Of a stretch of DNA of 5,646 nucleotides, positions 1 to 4,969 are shown piece after piece. The position numbers were made by a program, and so were the translations under genes. Origin of the DNA: an uncultured Collinsella sp. (GTDB lineage Bacteria; Actinomycetota; Coriobacteriia; Coriobacteriales; Coriobacteriaceae); the NCBI GenBank assembly GCA_958407085.1, contig CATYHY010000098.1:1-5646 (forward strand), given 5' to 3'. The notes below the pieces were generated by a model. It made no database searches. It saw only the letters and a program-made list of their open reading frames with translations, and was not told the origin of the DNA. How positions within the stretch are numbered: position 1 is the stretch's first letter; the number at the start of each line of letters is the position of its first letter.

Positions 1-1373
1 ACGGCGACTCGCGCGGCTGGTTCAAGGAGAACTGGCAGCGCGCCAAGATGACCGCGCTGGGCATCCCCGACCTTCGCGTCGTCCAGAACAACATCTCCTA
101 CAACGACAGCCGCGGCGTCACGCGCGGCATCCACGCCGAGCCCTGGGACAAGTTCATCTCCGTGGCCCGCGGCTCGGTCTTCGGCGCATGGGTGGACCTG
201 CGCGAGGGCAGCGCCACCTACGGCAAGGTCTACACGACCGTGCTCGACCCCTCGAAGGCCATCTACGTGCCGCGCGGCGTGGGCAACTCCTTCCAGGCGC
301 TGGAGGACGGCACCGCCTACACCTACCTGGTGGACGCCCACTGGTCCCTCGAGCTGAAGAAGACCTACACCTTCGTGAACCTCGCCGACCCCGAGCTCGC
401 CATCGAGTGGCCGATCCCTCTCGACGAGGCCACCGTATCCGATGCCGACCTCAACCACCCGATGCTCAGGGACGTCGTCCCCATGGCGCCGAAGCGCACC
501 CTCGTCACCGGCTGCGACGGCCAGCTGGGCCATGCGGTCCGCGCGCTGGCCGAGGAGCGCGGCGTCGCCAAGGACTTCGACTTCTGCGACATCGACACCT
601 TCGACATGTCAGACCCGGACGCCTACGCGCAGTACGACTGGTCGCTCTACGGCACCGTGATCAACTGCGGCGCCTACACCGCCGTCGACAGGGCCGAGAC
701 CCCCGAGGGCCGCGTGGCCGCCTGGAAGGCCAACGCCACCGGGCCGGCGCTGCTCGCCCGCACCTGCGCCGGGCACGGCATCACCCTCGTCCACGTGTCC
801 AGCGACTACGTCTTCGACGGCACCGCCGAGGTCCACACAGAGGACGAGCCCCTCAGCCCGCTTTCCGTCTACGGCCAGACCAAGGCCGCCGGCGACATCG
901 CCGTGGCCGGGTGCCCGCGCCACTACATCATGCGCAGCTCCTGGGTCATCGGCGAGGGGCACAACTTCGTCAAGACCATGAAGGGGCTGTCCGACCGCGT
1001 CGCCGACCCGGAGGACAAGCTCACGCAGGTCACGGTCGTTGACGACCAGCTGGGCCGCCTGACCTTCACGCGCGACATGGCCGAGGCCATCTTCCACGTG
1101 CTGGGGACGCACGCCCCCTACGGCACCTACGACTGCACCGGCTCCGGCACCGTCAAGTCCTGGGCCGATATCGCCCGCGCCGTCTTCGAGGCCGCCAACG
1201 GCAACGGGGAGAAGGTCGTGCCGGTATCGACCGCCGACTACTACGCGAGCGCCGAGGGCCCCGTCGCCCCGCGCCCGGTCCACTCCGCGCTCGACCTGTC
1301 CAGGCTCGAGGCTGCCGGCTTCCACATGCCCGACTGGGAGGAAGAACTGGGGGAGTACATCAAGACGCTCTAG
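1..1373 (+). CDS. rfbCD: Fused dTDP-4-dehydrorhamnose 3,5-epimerase / dTDP-4-dehydrorhamnose reductase (RmlC-RmlD), 5' end outside window
   Basis: This cytosolic bifunctional enzyme should carry out the last two steps of dTDP-L-rhamnose synthesis: 3,5-epimerisation of dTDP-4-keto-6-deoxyglucose, then NAD(P)H-dependent reduction. The frame is open from the left edge, with the first full codon at position 3. The 15 residues before the first ATG (48) read as RmlC sequence (GDSRGWFKENW...), so that ATG is internal and the true start lies upstream. Numbering from Met48, the cupin epimerase part covers about residues 1-140 and has the RGIH motif with catalytic-type His29 and Lys35. The reductase begins near residue 148 with the dinucleotide-binding GCDGQLG (155-161). 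It continues with NCGAYTAVDRAE (206-217), SSDYVFDG (251-258) and the SDR pair Tyr275/Lys279 in YGQTK. The visible 456 residues are almost the full expected fusion; I estimate about 25 N-terminal residues are missing. The gene stops at TAG 1371-1373, just before a terminator. Codon use is strongly G/C-ending, unlike the exporter genes to the right. The rfbCD symbol combines the two domain names. Confidence 0.93.
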   Translation, partial: GDSRGWFKENWQRAKMTALGIPDLRVVQNNISYNDSRGVTRGIHAEPWDKFISVARGSVFGAWVDLREGSATYGKVYTTVLDPSKAIYVPRGVGNSFQALEDGTAYTYLVDAHWSLELKKTYTFVNLADPELAIEWPIPLDEATVSDADLNHPMLRDVVPMAPKRTLVTGCDGQLGHAVRALAEERGVAKDFDFCDIDTFDMSDPDAYAQYDWSLYGTVINCGAYTAVDRAETPEGRVAAWKANATGPALLARTCAGHGITLVHVSSDYVFDGTAEVHTEDEPLSPLSVYGQTKAAGDIAVAGCPRHYIMRSSWVIGEGHNFVKTMKGLSDRVADPEDKLTQVTVVDDQLGRLTFTRDMAEAIFHVLGTHAPYGTYDCTGSGTVKSWADIARAVFEAANGNGEKVVPVSTADYYASAEGPVAPRPVHSALDLSRLEAAGFHMPDWEEELGEYIKTL

Positions 1374-1395
1374 GCGCTATTAACTTTTCGAGAGT

Positions 1396-1430
1396 AAAAG
1401 CCGCCGTTCTTTAACGGCGGCTTTTCTTGT
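1396..1430. terminator. Bidirectional intrinsic terminator between convergent genes
   Basis: A perfect 13-bp inverted repeat has arms at 1396-1408 and 1413-1425 with a 4-base loop (CTTT). The stem core is GCCGCCGTT. The arms begin with AAAA and end with TTTT, so a U-tract follows the GC stem on either strand. It lies 22 bases after the rfbCD stop and about 50 bases beyond the stop of the convergent glycosyltransferase gene, so it can end both transcripts. The rest of the gap (1374-1395 and 1431-1475) shows no other structure. Confidence 0.9.
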
Positions 1431-1475
1431 TGGTGGCTATCTGCGCAGTGGTGCCAATAGTATTTTGCGGAAGAT

Positions 1476-2447
1476 CTACCTCTCGCTTGGCTTGGAAGTA
1501 GGGTGGCCGGGCTGGTCGTCGTAGGCGTATTTGCTGTACACGTTGACCTCCCACTGCTTTTTTTCGACCTTTGCTACAGAATCTAGGATGAAGCCGGTCG
1601 CAAGGCTCAGGCCGCACAGGAACATAAACGAGGCGGCGAGCATAGCGGTGGGGAAGCGCGGGACGAGGCCGGTCTGGAAATATTCGACAACGATGGGCAT
1701 GCCCAGGGCGAGGCCGAATACCGCGAACAGAAGCGCTACGAGGCTGAAGAACTTCAGCGGGCGGTAGTCCTTGAACAGCGTGCCGATCATCGCAACGACT
1801 TTAATGCCGTCGCTCACTGTGTTGAGTTTGGACTCGGAACCCTCGGGACGGTCGCGGTACTCGATGGGCACATCTTTGATGCGCCAGCGGTGGTCGACGG
1901 CGTGGATCGAGAGCTCGGTTTCGATCTGAAAGCCCTCGGAAAGCACTGGGAAGGTTTTAACGAACGGGCGGCTCATGGCGCGGTAGCCGGTCATGACGTC
2001 ATCGAAGCTGTAGCCATAGATCAACTTGATCATGGCGCGGACCAGATTGTTGCCAAAGCCGTGGAAGGCGCGCTTGTTTTCCTCGGCGTAGGTGCCGTTT
2101 GAAAGGCGATCGCCTACGGTCATGTCGGCCGTACCGTTAAGGATGGGCTCGCAGAGGGCCTTGGCCGCCTCGGCGGGGTAGGTGTCGTCGCCGTCGACCA
2201 TCAGGTAGCAATCGGCGTCGATGTCGCGAAACATCTGGCGGCATACGTTGCCCTTTCCCTGACGGGGCTCAAAGCGGACCGTGGCGCCGTGCTCGGTGGC
2301 GATGCGTGAGGTATCGTCCGACGAGTTGTTGTCATAGACATAGACCTTCGCTTGCGGAAGCTCGCGGTGAAAGTCGTCGATGACTTTGCCGATCGTGGGC
2401 GCTTCGTTGTAGCAGGGGATGATGACGGCGATGGATTCAGAATTCAC
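1476..2447 (-). CDS. Family 2 glycosyltransferase, polyprenyl-phosphate (DPM1/GtrB-like) type, with two C-terminal membrane helices
   Basis: Predicted inverting GT-A glycosyltransferase of 323 residues, anchored on the inner face of the membrane. By family analogy it moves a sugar from a nucleotide sugar to undecaprenyl phosphate or another lipid carrier. The N-terminus has the GT2 opening IIPCYNE (9-15), a nucleotide-binding Asp39 in VYDNNSSDD, and the metal-binding DGDD (85-88). The stretch FDDVMTGYRAMSR (148-160), the EGFQIETELS region (171-180) and IEYRDRPEGSESKL (195-208) are typical of the polyprenol-phosphate branch. Two hydrophobic helices follow at about 233-254 and 267-288, with a charged tail. 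I place the start at a GTG (2445-2447) because AAGGAG lies 6 bases upstream and the conserved fold begins at once. The gene is divergent from the exporter operon and convergent with rfbCD. The sugar and acceptor cannot be read from sequence; direct addition to a lipid-linked glycan is an alternative to polyprenyl-phosphate-sugar synthesis. Confidence 0.88.
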   Translation of the reverse strand: MNSESIAVIIPCYNEAPTIGKVIDDFHRELPQAKVYVYDNNSSDDTSRIATEHGATVRFEPRQGKGNVCRQMFRDIDADCYLMVDGDDTYPAEAAKALCEPILNGTADMTVGDRLSNGTYAEENKRAFHGFGNNLVRAMIKLIYGYSFDDVMTGYRAMSRPFVKTFPVLSEGFQIETELSIHAVDHRWRIKDVPIEYRDRPEGSESKLNTVSDGIKVVAMIGTLFKDYRPLKFFSLVALLFAVFGLALGMPIVVEYFQTGLVPRFPTAMLAASFMFLCGLSLATGFILDSVAKVEKKQWEVNVYSKYAYDDQPGHPTSKPSER

Positions 2448-2453
2448 TCAATG

Positions 2454-2459
2454 CTCCTT
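2454..2459 (-). promoter_or_regulatory. Ribosome binding site that fixes the GTG start of the glycosyltransferase
   Basis: On the minus strand this reads AAGGAG, a full match to the Shine-Dalgarno core, with a 6-base gap to the GTG at 2447-2445. No ATG at the front of this frame has comparable support. Confidence 0.8.
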
Positions 2460-2477
2460 ATACGTTCAATCCTTGAA

Positions 2478-2506
2478 AGTATAGCCGTTTGGGCTTGGCA
2501 TCCTAA
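2478..2506 (-). promoter_or_regulatory. Probable sigma-70-type promoter of the glycosyltransferase gene
   Basis: On the minus strand a TATACT -10 box lies at 2483-2478. A weak -35 candidate, TTAGGA, lies at 2506-2501 with a 17-base spacer and matches 3 of 6 consensus bases. Transcription would begin near 2471 and give a short leader of roughly 24 bases holding the AAGGAG site. The -10 box is convincing and the -35 is not. Confidence 0.5.
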
Positions 2507-2562
2507 GATGTGGGTTAGTTCTCCAGTTTTGTTGCGCGAATCGTTTGCATGGCCGTCGGGTC

Positions 2563-2568
2563 TATACT
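2563..2568 (+). promoter_or_regulatory. Probable -10 box of the ABC exporter operon
   Basis: TATACT matches 5 of 6 bases of the -10 consensus and lies 39 bases before the permease GTG start. Transcription should begin near 2574, leaving a leader of about 34 bases with the ribosome binding site. I see no good -35 at 17 bases; TTGCAT (2545-2550) and TTGCGC (2532-2537) are nearby but badly spaced. The box lies downstream of the in-frame ATG at 2545, which argues against that ATG being used. Confidence 0.5.
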
Positions 2569-2593
2569 GTTCGTTTGTCAACGATTACGAGTA

Positions 2594-2599
2594 AAGGAG
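2594..2599 (+). promoter_or_regulatory. Ribosome binding site that fixes the GTG start of the permease
   Basis: AAGGAG lies 8 bases upstream of the GTG at 2608-2610. The same frame has an ATG at 2545, but it has no such site, and the 21 residues it would add do not resemble the family N-terminus. Confidence 0.85.
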
Positions 2600-2607
2600 T
2601 TGCATCC

Positions 2608-3453
2608 GTGTCGGATCAGACAAAGCAACAAGAAACTCGCAGTCTGCCTGCGACGTTTGCTAAGAACGAATTTGAGAAGGACGCGTTTATCCTTCGTCAG
2701 CTGGTTACCAAGGATTTTAAGATCAAGTATCGCCGTAGCGTTCTGGGCGTCGCATGGTCGGTGCTCAATCCGTTGCTGATGATGATTGTCATGGCCATCG
2801 TGTTCTCGACGATTTTTGCCCAGGGCCGCAATGGCTCGATTACGCCCGAGATGTACCCGCTGTATTTGATCGTGGGTAACGTCACCTTTGCCGTCATGTC
2901 CGAGTCTACGAACCAGGCTCTGACGTCGATCGTGGGTGCTGCCCCGCTGCTCAAGAAGGTTAAGGTGCACCGCTGGGTCTTCCCGGTGCAGAAGGTGCTC
3001 TTCTCGCTGGTTAACTTTGCCTTCTCTCTGGTCGCCGTAGCTATTGTTATGCTGTGGTTCCGTGTTATGCCTTCTTGGCACCTTATTCTGCTGCCTGTCT
3101 GCCTACTGCTGCTTATGTGCTTCTGCATGGGCCTGGGCATGATGCTCTCCGCCCTCACGGTCTTCTTCCGCGATGTCATGCATCTGTGGAGCGTCGTCAT
3201 TACGGCGTGGACTTACATCACGCCTATTTTCTGGACGACCGACTTCGTTGCGCAAATGCCGCATCTCGTGCGCATTCTGGTCTATGCGAACCCCATGTAT
3301 AACTACCTGCAGTTTATGCGCGATATCTTCCTGTTCCAGACTACGCCCTCGCTTATGACGTTTGGTATGTGCGTTGCTTGGGCGGTTCTTGCGCTTGTTA
3401 TTGGCTACACCGTGTTCCATAAGTCCGAGCGCAAGTTCATCCTCTACATCTAA
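2608..3453 (+). CDS. ABC-2 type polysaccharide / teichoic acid exporter permease (Wzm/TagG/RgpC family)
   Basis: This is the membrane half of an ABC exporter that moves a lipid-linked surface polymer across the cytoplasmic membrane. The 281-residue protein has the usual family length. A cytoplasmic amphipathic N-terminus carries the family signature around 34-57 (TKDFKIKYRRSVLGVAWSVLNPLL). About six hydrophobic segments follow, near 52-71, 83-98, 130-151, 158-183, 190-209 and 250-270. Other conserved stretches are VFFRDVMHLW (185-194), TYITPIFW (202-209) and NPMYNYLQFMRDIF (228-241), and the short tail ends FILYI. The start is the GTG with AAGGAG 8 bases upstream. The stop TAA overlaps the ribosome binding site of the ATPase gene 11 bases before its ATG, so the two are almost certainly one operon with coupled translation. 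The exported polymer is not identifiable here. The nearby dTDP-rhamnose and lipid-carrier glycosyltransferase genes suggest a rhamnose-containing wall glycan, by inference only. Confidence 0.92.
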   Translation: MSDQTKQQETRSLPATFAKNEFEKDAFILRQLVTKDFKIKYRRSVLGVAWSVLNPLLMMIVMAIVFSTIFAQGRNGSITPEMYPLYLIVGNVTFAVMSESTNQALTSIVGAAPLLKKVKVHRWVFPVQKVLFSLVNFAFSLVAVAIVMLWFRVMPSWHLILLPVCLLLLMCFCMGLGMMLSALTVFFRDVMHLWSVVITAWTYITPIFWTTDFVAQMPHLVRILVYANPMYNYLQFMRDIFLFQTTPSLMTFGMCVAWAVLALVIGYTVFHKSERKFILYI

Positions 3454-3457
3454 GGAG
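3452..3457 (+). promoter_or_regulatory. Ribosome binding site of the ATPase gene, overlapping the permease stop codon
   Basis: AAGGAG begins on the second base of the permease TAA stop. It is 7 bases from the ATG at 3465 but only 4 from the in-frame GTG at 3462, so the ATG is the better start. The overlap suggests translational coupling of the two exporter subunits. Confidence 0.8.
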
Positions 3458-3464
3458 TGCTGTG

Positions 3465-4232
3465 ATGACTGAATCTGTTGTTGATTACAGCGAGCAGCCT
3501 CTGGCTGTCGAGGTCGACGACGTCACCATGATCTTTAACATGGCGTCTGAGTCGCTGACCAACCTCAAGGAGTACTTCATTAAGCTTGCCAAGCACGAGC
3601 TGTTCTTTGAGGAGTTTCGGGCGCTTAAGCACATCTCGTTCGATATTCATCGCGGCGAAGTTGTGGGTCTGGTCGGCACCAATGGTTCCGGCAAGTCTAC
3701 GATGCTCAAGATCATCGCTGGCGTGCTTGAGCCCAGTGAGGGCAGCGTTAAGGTGCACGGTAACATCGCGCCGCTGATTGAGCTTGGTGCCGGCTTTGAC
3801 CCCGAGCTGACCGCCCGCGAGAACATCTATCTGAACGGTGCCCTGCTCGGCTACACCAAGGAGTTCATCGACGCCAACTTTGACGGCATTATCGAGTTCG
3901 CTGAGCTGCAGAACTTTGTCGACATGCCGCTTAAGAACTTCTCCTCGGGCATGGTGGCGCGTATTGCCTTTGCAATCGCGACGATCACCGAGCCCGATAT
4001 TCTGATCGTTGACGAGACGCTGTCCGTCGGCGATGTGTTCTTCCAGCAAAAGTGCGAGGCGCGTATTCAGCACTTTATCCAGAGCGGCGACGTGACGGTT
4101 CTGTTCGTTTCGCACTCCATGGAGCAGGTTGAGCGCATCTGCCAGCGCGCCGTTTGGATTGAGAAGGGCGATCTTCGCATGGACGGCCCGGTTGATGAGG
4201 TCTGCAAGGCGTACCGCGAGCAGTTCAACTAG
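3465..4232 (+). CDS. ABC exporter ATP-binding subunit, short form (Wzt/TagH/RgpD family)
   Basis: This is the cytoplasmic nucleotide-binding subunit that powers the permease encoded just upstream. The 255-residue protein begins with a short hydrophilic stretch. A family-typical insertion between the first strands (about 26-52) leads into Walker A GTNGSGKST (71-79). Next come the GAGFDPELTARENIYLNG segment, the ABC signature in the Wzt/TagH form FSSGM (159-163), Walker B ILIVDE with Asp183 and catalytic Glu184, and the H-loop His217 in VSHSMEQV. All ATPase motifs are intact. The protein ends about 38 residues after the H-loop, so it has no C-terminal glycan-binding domain like that of the long Wzt proteins of O-antigen systems. 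Export is therefore probably not gated by chain-end recognition through this subunit. I chose ATG 3465 over GTG 3462 from ribosome binding site spacing. A long open frame on the opposite strand here is a shadow. Confidence 0.93.
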   Translation: MTESVVDYSEQPLAVEVDDVTMIFNMASESLTNLKEYFIKLAKHELFFEEFRALKHISFDIHRGEVVGLVGTNGSGKSTMLKIIAGVLEPSEGSVKVHGNIAPLIELGAGFDPELTARENIYLNGALLGYTKEFIDANFDGIIEFAELQNFVDMPLKNFSSGMVARIAFAIATITEPDILIVDETLSVGDVFFQQKCEARIQHFIQSGDVTVLFVSHSMEQVERICQRAVWIEKGDLRMDGPVDEVCKAYREQFN

Positions 4233-4234
4233 GT

Positions 4235-4240
4235 TATAAT
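4235..4240 (+). promoter_or_regulatory. Consensus -10 box, probable promoter of tRNA-Arg
   Basis: A perfect TATAAT starts 3 bases after the ATPase gene stop. The 17-base-spaced -35 position (4212-4217, TACCGC) is poor, so it may depend on another feature or be weak. Initiation near 4247 would give a precursor leader of about 40 bases before the tRNA. Readthrough from the exporter operon could also make the tRNA, since no terminator with a T-run separates them. Confidence 0.5.
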
Positions 4241-4252
4241 TACTAGCGCCTG

Positions 4253-4268
4253 GCACGCGTGCGCGTGC
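4253..4268 (+). repeat. GC-rich inverted repeat in the tRNA leader
   Basis: Arms GCACGC (4253-4258) and GCGTGC (4263-4268) flank a 4-base loop. The first ten bases, GCACGCGTGC, are also a perfect palindrome on their own. No T-run follows, so it does not look like an intrinsic terminator for the exporter operon. It could fold in the tRNA precursor leader or bind a protein; its role is unknown. Confidence 0.4.
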
Positions 4269-4286
4269 TTGGGCGTGCGGTTATTT

Positions 4287-4363
4287 GCTCCATTAGCTCA
4301 GTTGGATAGAGCAGGGGACTTCTAATCCCAAGGTCGACGGTTCGAATCCGCCATGGAGCACCA
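4287..4363 (+). tRNA. tRNA-Arg, anticodon UCU, CCA end encoded
   Basis: A full cloverleaf can be drawn. The 7-bp acceptor stem GCTCCAT/ATGGAGC (4287-4293/4353-4359) is perfect. The D stem is GCTC/GAGC (4296-4299/4309-4312). The anticodon loop CTTCTAA (4319-4325) holds TCT at 4321-4323, which reads AGA arginine codons. The T loop is TTCGAAT (4341-4347). The discriminator is A4360 and CCA is encoded at 4361-4363. Two stem positions do not pair: G4314 with A4330 at the top of the anticodon stem, and A4337 with C4351 in the T stem. These are noted separately; the other conserved tRNA features are present. Confidence 0.95.
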
Positions 4364-4372
4364 TCGTTTATT

Positions 4373-4405
4373 AAGCCCAGACCGCTTGGTGGTCTGGGCT
4401 TTTTT
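4373..4405 (+). terminator. Intrinsic terminator after tRNA-Arg
   Basis: A perfect 11-bp stem (4373-4383 with 4391-4401, core GCCCAGACC) with a 7-base loop is followed by a run of six T (4400-4405). It starts 10 bases after the tRNA CCA. On the opposite strand only a broken T-rich stretch follows (TTAATAAA), so it is at best a weak stop for transcripts coming from aroQ. Confidence 0.9.
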
Positions 4406-4467
4406 CATCTTGTGTGTTGCTGGAGCCGAGCGCGAGCAAGCCGCTGCTGTTTGTTGGGGTTGGCATT

Positions 4468-4905
4468 TTACTTTTCGAGATGCTCTTTCAGCAGCTCCAA
4501 CGCGTGGGCGTAGCCCTTCAGGCCCTCTCCGGTGATGGTGGCGAAGCAGGCCAGACGGGCGTAGCTCACCTGGCGGAAGTCTTCGCGGGTCTCGACTGCG
4601 CTAATGTGGACCTCCACAGCCGGGATGGCGACGGCTTTGAGCGCGTCCAGGATGGCCACGCTGGTGTGCGTGTAGGCCGCCGGATTGATGACGATGCCGT
4701 CGACCTTGCCGTAGGCCTCCTGGATCTTGTCGACGATGCTGCCCTCGTGGTTGGACTGGAAGACCTCGACCTCGTCGAAGCCCTGCGCGGCACCTGCCTC
4801 CTGGCAGATCTGGACCAGGCGGTCGTAGTTGTCACTGCCATAGATGCCCGGCTCGCGAATGCCGAGCATGTTGAGGTTGGGGCCGTTGATGACGAGTGCT
4901 TTCAT
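4468..4905 (-). CDS. aroQ: Type II 3-dehydroquinate dehydratase
   Basis: This cytosolic enzyme dehydrates 3-dehydroquinate to 3-dehydroshikimate, the third step of the shikimate pathway, by the type II (anti-elimination) mechanism; the family usually forms dodecamers. The 145-residue length is typical. Motifs in order: NGPNLNMLG (7-15), catalytic-type Tyr22 in REPGIYG, QSNHEG (50-55), INPAAYTHTSVAILDAL (73-89) with Asn74, His100 in EVHIS, and Arg111 in REDFR. The start is the ATG at 4905 because AAAGGAAG lies 5 bases upstream and the conserved strand KALVINGPN begins at once; the frame stays open further upstream, but that sequence is not family-like. After the usual EVHIS stretch the sequence reads AVETREDFRQVSYARLACFAT, a little unlike the common form. 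The gene follows the aroE-aroK fusion after a 64-base gap on the same strand, so it is probably in the same transcription unit, acting one step before AroE. Confidence 0.95.
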   Translation of the reverse strand: MKALVINGPNLNMLGIREPGIYGSDNYDRLVQICQEAGAAQGFDEVEVFQSNHEGSIVDKIQEAYGKVDGIVINPAAYTHTSVAILDALKAVAIPAVEVHISAVETREDFRQVSYARLACFATITGEGLKGYAHALELLKEHLEK

Positions 4906-4910
4906 GGTTG

Positions 4911-4918
4911 CTTCCTTT
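4911..4918 (-). promoter_or_regulatory. Ribosome binding site that fixes the aroQ start
   Basis: On the minus strand this reads AAAGGAAG, 5 bases before the ATG at 4905. It supports the 145-residue form over longer readings of the same open frame. Confidence 0.7.
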
Positions 4919-4927
4919 GCAGTCGAG

Positions 4928-4966
4928 AAACCACCACAAAGGTGCCTGTCCCCTTTGTGCTGGTTT
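4928..4966. repeat. REP-like imperfect palindrome between the aroE-aroK fusion and aroQ
   Basis: The arms 4928-4942 and 4952-4966 pair at 14 of 15 positions; the only mismatch is C4934 against C4960. The 9-base loop is TGCCTGTCC. On the aroQ strand it contains GGGGACAGGCACC. From memory this resembles dispersed palindromes (REP-type, often linked to RAYT transposases) found between genes in various bacteria. It starts a few bases after the aroE-aroK stop and ends 10 bases before the aroQ ribosome binding site. On the minus strand only a short TTTCTC follows the stem, so it could slow or stop transcription but is not a classical terminator. There is only one copy in this window. Confidence 0.6.
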
Positions 4967-4969
4967 TGG

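Noticed and set aside
188..1042. Plus-strand open frame of 284 residues in a second frame of rfbCD
   Set aside because: An Arg/Pro/His-rich translation typical of a frame-shifted shadow of a high-GC gene.
609..1325. Minus-strand open frame of 238 residues within rfbCD
   Set aside because: The region is about 75% GC, where stops are rare on both strands. The product is Gly/Val/Ala-rich and low in complexity, while the plus strand has clear reductase motifs.
2545..2607. Upstream in-frame ATG start for the permease
   Set aside because: There is no ribosome binding site, the probable -10 box (2563-2568) lies inside the extra stretch, and the GTG at 2608 has AAGGAG 8 bases upstream.
3450..4256. 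Long open frame on the minus strand (268 residues) lying opposite the ATPase gene
   Set aside because: The plus strand holds a complete ABC ATPase with every motif. The antisense frame shows no recognisable domain or ribosome binding site and mirrors the codon pattern of the real gene.
4287..4467. tRNA-Arg as an integration site with an att repeat
   Set aside because: No copy of the tRNA 3' end and no integrase-like gene occur downstream in the window. The sequence after the terminator leads straight into aroQ.
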